Shown here piece after piece: positions 56,780-64,000 of a stretch of DNA of 64,000 nt; the stretch's first letter is position 1, and the number at the start of each line of letters is the position of its first letter. Source of the DNA: JAXMCK01 sp046349395 (GTDB lineage Bacteria; Pseudomonadota; Alphaproteobacteria; Geminicoccales; Geminicoccaceae). Both the position numbers and the translations under genes were made by a program. The stretch lies in assembly GCA_046349395.1 (NCBI GenBank), contig JAXMCK010000008.1, forward strand, positions 62,001-126,000, in the 5' to 3' direction. Below the pieces are notes generated by a model that was given only the letters and a program-made list of their open reading frames with translations, searched no databases and was not told where the DNA came from.

Positions 56780-57826
56780 ATGGAGAAGTTCCGCGTCGCC
56801 CTGTCAGGCGATTTCCGCAAGCTCGACGGCAGCCCGGCCTATCCCGACTTCGACCTCGGACCGTTGACCTCCCGATCCGACATCGAGGTCGGCTACGTCC
56901 AGCCCAAGGACGGGATCATGCCGGCGGCCGACCTCGCCGGCTATGACGCGCTGATCCTGCTGACACCCCGGTTCGCGCGGAGCAGCGTGCCCCCCGACGG
57001 CCGGCTCGCCATGGTCGCCCGGTTCGGCGTCGGCTACGACAATGTCGATCTCGACGCCTGCAACGCCAACGGCATCGCCGCCGTGATCACGCCGGACGGC
57101 GTGCGTCGGCCCGTCGCCGTCACCATCATCACCTACATCCTGGCCCTGTCCCAGAAGCTGGCGATCAAGGACCGCATCTGCCGGCAGGGTCCGTCGGGCT
57201 GGGCGCAGCGCTCCTCCTTCATGGGTGAGGGCATCGTCGGCAAGACGCTGGGCCAGCTCGGCATCGGCAACATCGGCGCGGAGGTGTTCCGGCTCGCCAA
57301 GCCGTTCGACATGCGCTTCCTGGCGCATGATCCCTATGCCGACCGCAACGTCGCCAAGGAGCTAGGGATCGAACTCGTCGACATGGACGAGCTGTTCGCC
57401 CGCAGCGACTTCGTCTCGATCAGCGTGCCGCTGTCCGACGCGACCCGGCATCTCGTCAGCGATCGGCTGCTCGGCCTGATGAAGCCCACCGCCTACCTGA
57501 TCAACACGGCACGCGGCCCGATCGTCGACCAGGTCGCCCTCTATCGCGTGCTGCGCGACCGCCGGATCGCCGGCGCGGCCCTCGACGTGTTCGAGATCGA
57601 GCCCGCCCCCGCGGACGAGCCAATCCTCCAACTCGACAACGTCATCGTGACGCCGCACTCGCTGTGCTGGACCGACCAGTGCTTCGCCGGCATCGGTGCG
57701 GCCGACGTGGCGGCGTGCCTGGCCATGGCCAAGGGCGAGGTTCCACGCGGGATCGTCAACCGCACCATCGTCGACGACGCCGCGTGGAAGGCGAAGCTGG
57801 AACGGCTGGCCAAGCGCGCCGCCTGA
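56780..57826 (+). CDS. D-isomer-specific 2-hydroxyacid dehydrogenase
   Basis: A 348-residue NAD(P)-dependent dehydrogenase. Rossmann site GQLGIGNIGAEVFRLAKPF, DPYAD after the second strand (Asp-type, so NAD is favoured), NTARGPIVDQ (Arg245), DVFEIEPAP (Glu274) and VTPHSLCWTD (His293) make up the catalytic set. It reduces a 2-oxo acid such as hydroxypyruvate or glyoxylate, or oxidises the D-hydroxy acid. It begins five bases after the aldolase stop in the same operon; the pair may handle a sugar acid. A strong inverted repeat follows the stop. Confidence 0.9.
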   Translation: MEKFRVALSGDFRKLDGSPAYPDFDLGPLTSRSDIEVGYVQPKDGIMPAADLAGYDALILLTPRFARSSVPPDGRLAMVARFGVGYDNVDLDACNANGIAAVITPDGVRRPVAVTIITYILALSQKLAIKDRICRQGPSGWAQRSSFMGEGIVGKTLGQLGIGNIGAEVFRLAKPFDMRFLAHDPYADRNVAKELGIELVDMDELFARSDFVSISVPLSDATRHLVSDRLLGLMKPTAYLINTARGPIVDQVALYRVLRDRRIAGAALDVFEIEPAPADEPILQLDNVIVTPHSLCWTDQCFAGIGAADVAACLAMAKGEVPRGIVNRTIVDDAAWKAKLERLAKRAA

Positions 57827-57843
57827 GAACGCCATCTTCGATG

Positions 57844-57867
57844 CGGTCCGTCACTCGTGGCGGACCG
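57844..57867 (+). terminator. Inverted repeat after the dehydrogenase gene
   Basis: CGGTCCG (57844-57850) - 10 bases - CGGACCG (57861-57867) is a perfect 7-bp GC-rich inverted repeat 18 bases after the stop of the 2-hydroxyacid dehydrogenase. There is no T-tract. It may be a Rho-independent-like terminator of the aldolase/dehydrogenase operon. Confidence 0.4.
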
Positions 57868-57979
57868 TGCTCCGGTGCGCACTCCACTGAGGGTTGCGGC
57901 AGTAGGGCACTGGCCGTTTGCACCCATAACCACTACATGCACCCCCACGATCGACCAAAGTGGGCCATGTAGAAAAGAG

Positions 57980-58873
57980 ATGACCGCCGCGCGGCAATTG
58001 TGTGACGGCGCCGACTCCCCGCTGTGGGAACTGCCCTCATCTTCCCCACGCTTCGACGACCACTCCCATTTCACCTATGTGGACTCCAGCGACCCGCCCC
58101 TGCGGCGTCGCCTGATCCGGCTCGTCGAGCGCCTGTCGGGTCGAACCCGGCTCGTCAAACGTTGCCGCGACTTCGTCGAGAGCCATCCCGAGCCCGCCAG
58201 CTTCTGGGCGGATCTCCCGGCTGCCGCCGGTGTCGACCTGCAGATGGACGGCACGCCGCTCTCCGAAATTCCCGCCAAGGGCTCGCTCGTCGTCGTCGCC
58301 AATCATCCGTTCGGCGTCTTCGACGGCATCATGCTGGCGAGCCTCATCGCTCGCGTACGTAGCGATTTCCTCCTCCTGACCAATGCGCGCCTCCGGCCGG
58401 TCAGCCAGGTCGCCGGTCAGTGGCTGCCGATCGATGTCGAGGAGGGTGGCGAGTCCTGGAAGAAGCGCACCGCACCCATGCTCCGCGCCGTCAGGCATGT
58501 CCGCTCCGGCGGCTGTCTCGTCATGTTTCCCTCAGGCGGTGTCGCGACGACGCCCAAGCTGCTGGCGCGGCGTGCCGAGGAGTACCCGTGGGCCGAGGGG
58601 CTGAGCGTCATGTTGCGCGGCGGACGAACCCCCGTGCTGCCGGTGTTCTTCCATGGGCAGAACGGGCTGTTGTTCAATGCCGCCAGCCATATCTCGATGA
58701 CCCTGCGCCTCGGTCTCCTGATGCGCGAGGCGCTGCACAGACTCGACAAGCCGATGCGGATCACGATCGGTCGGCTTTTGCAGCCCTCGGAGCTGCCGCT
58801 CGGGAGCGAGGACCTACCGGCACGCCTCAGGGCGCATACGCTGGCACTCGGAGCGGTGCCACTAGCGGCCTGA
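57980..58873 (+). CDS. Lysophospholipid acyltransferase-like protein (PlsC/OlsA fold)
   Basis: A 297-residue protein without a clear signal peptide. GSLVVVANHPFGVFDGIMLA (His109, Asp115) is the HX5D acyltransferase active site of the hemolysin/OlsB-type LPLAT branch; LPIDVEEGGESWKKRTAPML, MFPSGGVATTPKLLARRAEE and PVLPVFFHGQNGLLFNAASH are conserved blocks. It would acylate a lysophospholipid or ornithine/amino-acid lipid at the membrane. ATG 57980 (RBS GAAAAGAG) is chosen; the frame opens at 57857. The C-terminus has a short helix and is normal. Substrate unknown. Confidence 0.82.
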   Translation: MTAARQLCDGADSPLWELPSSSPRFDDHSHFTYVDSSDPPLRRRLIRLVERLSGRTRLVKRCRDFVESHPEPASFWADLPAAAGVDLQMDGTPLSEIPAKGSLVVVANHPFGVFDGIMLASLIARVRSDFLLLTNARLRPVSQVAGQWLPIDVEEGGESWKKRTAPMLRAVRHVRSGGCLVMFPSGGVATTPKLLARRAEEYPWAEGLSVMLRGGRTPVLPVFFHGQNGLLFNAASHISMTLRLGLLMREALHRLDKPMRITIGRLLQPSELPLGSEDLPARLRAHTLALGAVPLAA

Positions 58874-58894
58874 GCGGCGCCGGCTTTCCCTGGC

Positions 58895-60346
58895 TTACGG
58901 GCCGATCTTGCCGATCACCATCGTCCGCCGGCCCCAGGTGACGATCTCGTCGCGCCCGTCGCGGTCGAGATCGAACCAGACGGGCCGGAACGTCCACTTG
59001 TCGTAGCGCGATAGTTGCTTTTCCGCGGCCGTCAGCACCTCGAGCCCGCGGTACCAGGCATCGTCGAGCCTGATGCGGCCCTTACCGTCCATGACAAAGC
59101 CCTCGGCTCCGGCGAGCTCGTCCGTGCCACGAGCCCCGTCCAGGTTCGTATTCTGCATAGGAAAGAAGACACCACTGGAATTGTAGGCGACGATCCTGCC
59201 GGTATTGTTGAGGATATAGGTGCCTTCCTTGGCGTGCCCGGAATCCTTGCTCCGCACAGCGACGTTCAGGCCGGGCGTCGTGGGATCGAGTTCGGCCATG
59301 ATCGCATACTGGGGACTGGGAATGACATTGCCGCTGACGGACCATAACTGCCGACAGTATTGCGTGGGCTCCCAGAACCTGTAGGCGCGCAGGCCCGACA
59401 TCCCGGCCGCGACAATCTCGTAATTCGACGAATAGGGATCGAGATCAGCGATCGCGATTGAGTCGACATGATCGTTCTGGAAGCCGGCAAGCGTGCAGTA
59501 GAGATTGCCTGACCAGCCGAGAACATACTTGCCGACGGCAACGGCCCACGTCGTATTGCCTGGTGCAATACCGACGGGCCACACATAGTGACCTGCACTG
59601 CAGGTCACACGTTGCCATTTCTTTACCAGGTTGACGTCGTAGACCAGCGTCATCGACCAGGTATCGACGAAGTTGCCCTTGCATTTCTCGGTGATCGGGG
59701 CGGTCGACGAGACGAAGATGAGAGGGCCGGGAGCGCCATAGATCTTGAAGGCGGCGATCTGACATTCCTCACCGGCCTTCCCCGGCAGGGTGATCTGGCG
59801 GATGACGCGGCCGGTCGCCCCGTCCCGCTCGACGAGATACTTCGCGCCCGTGGCTCCCGTCGCCCAGCAATGGACGATATCCTGACGGCCGTCACCATTG
59901 ACGTCGAGCACCGCGACAGTGTCGCGATGCACGAACGTGCGGTGGACCCGGCCGTCTCGAGTGGAGATCTGCCATAGCTTGACGCCGTCCTGCCGATACA
60001 CGCGCATGAGACGGTAGCCGTTGAAGTGCAGCAGTTCCCAACTGCCGTCGCCGTTCGCATCGATGGGATAGACGTTTCCGCGCACATTCGTCTGGCCGTC
60101 GCCGTCGAGCGCGAACTTTCGAATTGCCGTCCCCCGCAGCGGTGCGGTGCTCGACGGCGCCCCGGCGACGGCCAAGGGCATGTAGGCCACGCCGCGCAAG
60201 CCGTTTCGGTGCAGCAGGATCCGATCCTGCGCTTCCTGCGCCGAGGATGGTGCGCCTAGGAGAAGCATAGGGAGGACGAGGACTAGGATGGTCGTGATCC
60301 AGAGTCTCGTCCGCACGAACGGACGCAAGGCAGTCATCTCGACCAT
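58895..60346 (-). CDS. Secreted FG-GAP/VCBS repeat protein
   Basis: A 483-residue protein with signal peptide (WITTILVLVLPMLLLGAPSS, AQA-type cleavage). Repeats with Asp/Gly/Asn loops of the calcium-binding beta-propeller type occur throughout: FALDGDGQTNVRGNVYPIDA, DVNGDGRQDIVHCW, IADLDPYSSNYEIVAAGMSG, RGTDELAGAEGFVMDGKGRI and FDLDRDGRDEIVTWGRRTMV. The domain is probably a seven- or eight-blade propeller, with seven Cys. Function unknown; possible polysaccharide or cell-surface binding. It is convergent with the acyltransferase gene. Confidence 0.8.
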   Translation of the reverse strand: MVEMTALRPFVRTRLWITTILVLVLPMLLLGAPSSAQEAQDRILLHRNGLRGVAYMPLAVAGAPSSTAPLRGTAIRKFALDGDGQTNVRGNVYPIDANGDGSWELLHFNGYRLMRVYRQDGVKLWQISTRDGRVHRTFVHRDTVAVLDVNGDGRQDIVHCWATGATGAKYLVERDGATGRVIRQITLPGKAGEECQIAAFKIYGAPGPLIFVSSTAPITEKCKGNFVDTWSMTLVYDVNLVKKWQRVTCSAGHYVWPVGIAPGNTTWAVAVGKYVLGWSGNLYCTLAGFQNDHVDSIAIADLDPYSSNYEIVAAGMSGLRAYRFWEPTQYCRQLWSVSGNVIPSPQYAIMAELDPTTPGLNVAVRSKDSGHAKEGTYILNNTGRIVAYNSSGVFFPMQNTNLDGARGTDELAGAEGFVMDGKGRIRLDDAWYRGLEVLTAAEKQLSRYDKWTFRPVWFDLDRDGRDEIVTWGRRTMVIGKIGP

Positions 60347-60594
60347 CGCAGCAACCTCGCGCGTACGGGTTCAGGCAGCGATGCGCGCCGAGAAGCGATA
60401 CATCAACCTCTGGTTAGGAAGCGGGTGCTAGGGAGCGGTGATTTTTCCGCTGCTGCATCGACGCGCACGGACCTATGTTGCTTCGATGGCACCACCGGTC
60501 TTTTCTCCTATTGCACGAGTGCCACAAACACCAAGGCACGCTCTTGCGCTGGCGGGCCCGCGCAGCCAATCTCGCCATAGAACCAGGGAGGACG

Positions 60595-61632
60595 ATGATG
60601 CAGCGACGACTCGCATCAACTTTGGGTGCTGCGGCCTTTACCGTATCGATGGCTGTCGCCGGCATGGCGCATGCCGCCAGCGACACCAAGGTGGCGCTCG
60701 TTCCGGGCGGACCGCATCCCTATTTCGCGGCCTGGGAGCTGGCGGCAGCCGATGCGGCCAAGGACTTCGGCATCACCGCCGAATACAAGGTGCCCGCGAA
60801 ATGGGAGCTGAGCCTGCAGAACGAGCTCATCGAGAGCCTCGTCGGCCAGGGCTTCAACGCGTTTCTCGTCTTCCCAGGCGATGCGGTCGGCACCAATGCG
60901 ACGCTGGCTGAACTCGCCGACTTCGGCAATCCGTCGGCGGCACTCGCCGGCTGCACCAAGGATCCGACCAAGGCCAGCTTCTGCCTCGGTACCGACGTCG
61001 CCCGCTCGGCCTATCTCGGTACCAAGGAGCTGATCAGTGCCTTGGGCGGCAAGGGCAACATCGCCCACTTCACGGGCTTCCTCGTCGATCCCAACACGCA
61101 GCTCCGCATCGAAGCGGTCGAGAAGGCCGTGGCCGAGGCCGGGGGTGGCGTGAAGCTGATCCAGGTCATCGCCGACATCGACGCGCCGGAGCCGGCCGAC
61201 CAGAAGATCAACGCCTTCCTCGCCGCCCAGGGCAAGGATGTGGACGGCATCGTCACCACCGCCTGGGTGCCGGCCGTCGTGGCGGCGACCGCCCTGCGCA
61301 ATCTGGGCGACAAGCGGATCCAGATGGTCGGCATCGATCATGACGAGGTCGTGCTGAAGGCGATCAAGGACGGCTACGTTCACGGCACGATGCTGCAGAA
61401 CCCCTACGGCCAGGGCTATATCGGCGCCTACGCCATGGACCTGATCCGCTCGGGCTGCACCGTGAAGGCCGATGCGCCCTGGCTGCAGACGGCCCAGACT
61501 GCCCACTTCATCGACAGCGGCACGGCGTTCGTCGGGGCCGACAAGGTCGACGGCTACCAGGACGCGATGAAGGCCGTGACCAAGGACATCATGGCTACCT
61601 TCAAGGACAAGTATCTGAGCTGCCCGAACTAG
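60595..61632 (+). CDS. Periplasmic sugar-binding protein of ABC transporter (second system)
   Basis: A 345-residue protein with signal peptide (TLGAAAFTVSMAVAGMAHAA). The type I PBP fold is seen in TKVALVPGGPHPYFAAWELA, LIESLVGQGFNAFLVFPGDA, VDGIVTTAWVPAVVAATALR, MVGIDHDEVVLKAIKDGYVH and GTMLQNPYGQGYIGAYAMDL. Four Cys (AGCTKD, FCLGTD, SGCTV, SCPN) may form disulfides, more than usual. ATG 60595 follows GGGAGGACG. It heads the operon of two permeases and an ATPase; ligand unknown. Confidence 0.9.
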   Translation: MMQRRLASTLGAAAFTVSMAVAGMAHAASDTKVALVPGGPHPYFAAWELAAADAAKDFGITAEYKVPAKWELSLQNELIESLVGQGFNAFLVFPGDAVGTNATLAELADFGNPSAALAGCTKDPTKASFCLGTDVARSAYLGTKELISALGGKGNIAHFTGFLVDPNTQLRIEAVEKAVAEAGGGVKLIQVIADIDAPEPADQKINAFLAAQGKDVDGIVTTAWVPAVVAATALRNLGDKRIQMVGIDHDEVVLKAIKDGYVHGTMLQNPYGQGYIGAYAMDLIRSGCTVKADAPWLQTAQTAHFIDSGTAFVGADKVDGYQDAMKAVTKDIMATFKDKYLSCPN

Positions 61633-61645
61633 GGCGGCTCAGCTC

Positions 61646-62641
61646 GTGCAGGGATCGACGGCGCGGCTCCTCGGGCGCCTGGCGTCCAGCAACGCCGTCG
61701 GTCTGGCCGCGATCACGGTCCTGCTATGCACCGTCTTCGCGGAGCTGGCGCCGGGCTTCGTCTCGCCCTTCAACCTCTATACGCTGGGCCGCAACACGGC
61801 GATCGACCTCGTCATCGGCCTCTCGATGATGGTCGTCATCGTGACGGGCGGCCTCAACCTCGCCGTGGGCTCGATCGGCGTCTGCTCGGCCATGCTGGGC
61901 GGCTGGCTGATGCAGAGCCTGGGCGTGCCGATCTGGCTCTCGGTCGTTGCGGCCCTGGCCTTCGGGGCGGCCCTCGGCTGGCTGAACGGCGTGCTGACTG
62001 TCCGCACGGGTGCGAGCAGCTTCGTCATCACCCTTGCGACCATGAGCATCTACTTCGGTGCGATGATCGTCCTGACCCGGGCGGACTCCTTCAACGAGTT
62101 GCCGACCGCTTTCACGGCGCTGGGCAAGCTACGGCTCTGGAGTGTCGTCTGGATCGGCGTGCTCGTGGCGCTCGGTGCCTCCCTGCTGCTGGGCGTCCTC
62201 TACAGACTGACCGCGCTCGGGCGGCAGATGCTGGCCGTGGGCGCAAACCTCAAGGCGGCGGAATTGTCGGGCGTGCCGACGGGCAAAGTCATCATCGCGT
62301 GTCACGCCCTTTCGGGTGCCCTCGCCGCCCTTGCCGCCCTCATGCTGACGGTGCGCAACGGGGCTGCCCTGCCCTCGATGGCCGGGCACATCGGCGTCGA
62401 CTGGCTCCTGCCGGCCTTCCTCGCACCCGTGCTGGGCGGGACGGCACTCACCGGCGGTGCGGTCTCGGTGATCGGCACGGTGCTGGGGGCGCTGCTCGTC
62501 TCGGTCATCAGCAACGGCCTCTTCCTGCTCAAGGTCGGCGAGTTCTGGGTCCAGCTGTTCCTCGGCCTGATCCTGCTGGCCGCCGTGCTGCTTGACCGGG
62601 CGCGTGCGGTCCTCTCCGCAAGGCGCCCAGCACTCGCATGA
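61646..62641 (+). CDS. Sugar ABC transporter permease, first (RbsC type)
   Basis: A 331-residue permease starting at GTG 61646, 13 bases after the binding-protein gene. VIGLSMMVVIVTGGLNLAVG (the G-x-LNLAVGS equivalent of RbsC GxIDLS), TVRTGASSFVITLATMSIYF and LLPAFLAPVLGGTALTGGAVS are conserved. Eight to ten helices. It overlaps the second permease by four bases (ATGA). The two permeases share only family-level similarity, so they likely form a heterodimeric channel. Confidence 0.9.
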   Translation: MQGSTARLLGRLASSNAVGLAAITVLLCTVFAELAPGFVSPFNLYTLGRNTAIDLVIGLSMMVVIVTGGLNLAVGSIGVCSAMLGGWLMQSLGVPIWLSVVAALAFGAALGWLNGVLTVRTGASSFVITLATMSIYFGAMIVLTRADSFNELPTAFTALGKLRLWSVVWIGVLVALGASLLLGVLYRLTALGRQMLAVGANLKAAELSGVPTGKVIIACHALSGALAALAALMLTVRNGAALPSMAGHIGVDWLLPAFLAPVLGGTALTGGAVSVIGTVLGALLVSVISNGLFLLKVGEFWVQLFLGLILLAAVLLDRARAVLSARRPALA

Positions 62642-63603
62642 AAGGTGTGGCCGCCCTCTTCCGCAACGACTGGAGCGGGCTCCTCGTCGTCTTCCTGGCC
62701 GGTGCGATCGCTCTCGCGATCCTGCGGCCGGGCTTCCTCTCCTCGTTCAATCTCTACGTGCTGCTGCTGGCCTTCTCGCTCAACGCGGTCGTGGCGCTCG
62801 GCCAGATGATCATCCTGGCGATCGGCCAGATGAACCTGGCACTCGGTGCGATCGGCGGGCTCTGCGCCATTGTCTTCGCCGGCACCATGCAGGTCTGGGG
62901 CCTGCCCTGGCCGCTGGCCGCCCTGCTGGCACTCGTCGTCAGCAGCGCCTGCGGCCTGCTCAACGGGCTCCTCATTATCGGCAGCGGCATCAACGCCTTC
63001 ATCGTGACCCTCGCAACCCTGTACATCTTCAAGGGCATCAATCTCGGGTTGACCGAGGCGCAGCCCTTCTACGGCATCGCCGAGGCGGTGAAGGCGTTCG
63101 GCAACGCCGCCCTGGGCCCCCTGCCCTGGCTGCTGGTGGTGCCGCTCCTCGCCGCCGCCGGGATCGCCTTCCTCCTCGCGCGCACCGTGGCCGGCCGGCA
63201 GATGCTGGCCGTGGGCGGCAACACCAACGCGGCCGTGCTGTCCGGCATCTCGGTGCCACGGACCGTCATCCTGGCGCACGTCATCTCCGGGCTGCTCGCT
63301 GGCATCGCCGGCATGCTGGCGACGGCACGGCTGCAGTCGGGCCAGCCCAGCATCGGCGACGACTGGCTCATCATGTCGTTCGCCGCCCCCATCCTCGGCG
63401 GGGCGATTCTGACCGGCGGGCACGTCTCGGTCGCCGGCACCTGCATGGGCGTGCTGGTCGTGGCCCTCATCACCAATGCGCTGGTCCTCCTCGCGGTCGA
63501 TCCGTTCCTCGTCCAGCTCCTCCTGGGCCTGCTCATCCTGGCGGCGGTCGTGCTGAACCGCTGGCGCGAGGTGGGCGCCGAGGCGCACGGGCTCGGCAAA
63601 TGA
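62638..63603 (+). CDS. Sugar ABC transporter permease, second (RbsC type)
   Basis: A 321-residue permease. LLLAFSLNAVVALGQMIILA, IGQMNLALGAIGGLCAIVFA, GINAFIVTLATLYIFKGINL and MSFAAPILGGAILTGGHVSV are its family blocks. It uses GQMNLALG where the first permease has GGLNLAVG. Start ATG 62638 overlaps the preceding stop, and its own stop overlaps the ATPase start, so the four genes are translationally coupled. Confidence 0.9.
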   Translation: MKGVAALFRNDWSGLLVVFLAGAIALAILRPGFLSSFNLYVLLLAFSLNAVVALGQMIILAIGQMNLALGAIGGLCAIVFAGTMQVWGLPWPLAALLALVVSSACGLLNGLLIIGSGINAFIVTLATLYIFKGINLGLTEAQPFYGIAEAVKAFGNAALGPLPWLLVVPLLAAAGIAFLLARTVAGRQMLAVGGNTNAAVLSGISVPRTVILAHVISGLLAGIAGMLATARLQSGQPSIGDDWLIMSFAAPILGGAILTGGHVSVAGTCMGVLVVALITNALVLLAVDPFLVQLLLGLLILAAVVLNRWREVGAEAHGLGK

Positions 63604-64000
63604 CCGGCTTGGCGCTGACCGACATCGTGAAGACCTTCCCCGGCGTGCGGGCCCTTGACGGCGTCACGCTGCGGGCGGCACCGGGCTCGATCCATGCGCT
63701 GCTGGGCGAGAACGGGGCCGGCAAGTCGACGCTGATCAAGATCATCGCCGGCGTGCACCAGGCCGACAGCGGCCATGTCGCCGTGGACGGTCGCGAGGTC
63801 GCCTTCACGAGCCCGCGCCTGTCGATGGCGGCCGGCATCGCCGTCGTCCATCAGGAGCGCAACCTGATCCCGCGCTTCTCGATCGCCGAGAACATCCTGC
63901 TCGAGCGGCTGCCCGCCTCCCACGGCATCCTGGACCGCCGGGCGATGGAGGCCGAGGCGACTACCTGGATGGAGGTGCTGGAGCTCGACCTCGACCCGCG
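63600..64000 (+). CDS. Sugar ABC transporter ATPase, N-terminal part (cut by window edge)
   Basis: The first 133 codons of an RbsA/MglA-type ATPase. Translated by hand: MTGLALTDIVKTFPGVRALD, then Walker A GENGAGKST in LLGENGAGKSTLIKIIAGV, and VVHQERNLIPRFSIAENILL (Q-loop). The product is cut after LDLDPR. The start ATG overlaps the permease stop (ATGA). The remainder, probably including a second cassette, lies outside the window. Confidence 0.9.
   Translation, partial: MTGLALTDIVKTFPGVRALDGVTLRAAPGSIHALLGENGAGKSTLIKIIAGVHQADSGHVAVDGREVAFTSPRLSMAAGIAVVHQERNLIPRFSIAENILLERLPASHGILDRRAMEAEATTWMEVLELDLDP

Noticed and set aside
62302..63588. Minus-strand open frame of about 430 codons
   Set aside because: Antisense to the two permease genes; extremely polar (Asp/Glu/His/Gln) with no start signal.

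Overview
The window is GC-rich (roughly two thirds G+C by eye) and very gene-dense. Gene content points to an alphaproteobacterium, perhaps of the Rhodospirillales/Geminicoccales type, but no rRNA or phylogenetic marker was compared. Supporting genes are lipB, pccA, mlaA, uup, msrA, a PuuR-like regulator beside gabT, and several rhamnose/ribose-type sugar ABC systems. I see no transposase, integrase, rRNA operon or CRISPR array, and only one tRNA. It reads as ordinary chromosome with a metabolic and accessory load, plus one AT-rich insert.

Layout: 1-6.5 kb holds the N-terminal part of an AraC-type regulator, a formate/nitrite-type channel, a small HTH-like protein, a GH1-like hydrolase, tRNA-Leu(GAG), lipB, a pentapeptide-repeat protein and a serine hydrolase. 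7-10.9 kb is a four-gene oligopeptide ABC transporter operon (dppBCDF order) without a binding protein. 11-15.3 kb is a putative sulfation/membrane locus: a PAPS-type sulfotransferase, an EMC3/DUF106-like three-TM protein, a small YIGPGAG protein and an anchored arylsulfotransferase-like protein. 15.4-20.7 kb carries pccA, an RTX protein and uup. 20.7-25.2 kb carries three tandem secreted GH105-like hydrolases. 25-31 kb has chrA, two more AraC regulators of the same type as the first, and a degenerate GGDEF/EAL protein. 31.6-34.3 kb has the paralogue of the small HTH-like protein, ogt, a HbpS/UPF0303 protein, a GNAT enzyme and a small membrane protein. 34.4-38.2 kb is a sugar ABC operon with a divergent GntR regulator. 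38.2-39.4 kb is the AT-rich insert with an orphan membrane protein. 39.4-43.1 kb looks like lysine/5-aminovalerate catabolism (PuuR-like regulator, gabT, gcdH, thioesterase). 43.1-48.5 kb has small hypotheticals, two glycosyltransferases and two periplasmic proteins. 48.6-51.5 kb is korAB. 51.6-60.3 kb holds a protease-dead HtrA-like protein, msrA, two lipoproteins, mlaA, an HpaI-type aldolase with a 2-hydroxyacid dehydrogenase, an acyltransferase and an FG-GAP protein. 60.6 kb to the end is a second sugar ABC operon with two different permeases, cut off in its ATPase gene.

The most unusual signals are: (1) two distant paralogues sharing a VEERxPxVCAWFF motif, each with a 17-bp-spaced sigma70-type promoter placed so that the mRNA should be leaderless, both with CTAGG at the same place in the spacer; (2) the sulfotransferase/EMC3-like/YIGPGAG/arylsulfotransferase locus; (3) an HtrA-fold protein in which all three catalytic residues appear replaced; (4) a c-di-GMP-type protein with lost metal ligands; (5) three tandem GH105 copies of which one has Asp to Glu at the predicted catalytic position; (6) the AT-rich orphan; (7) palindromic operators in the GntR/ABC and PuuR/gabT intergenic regions.
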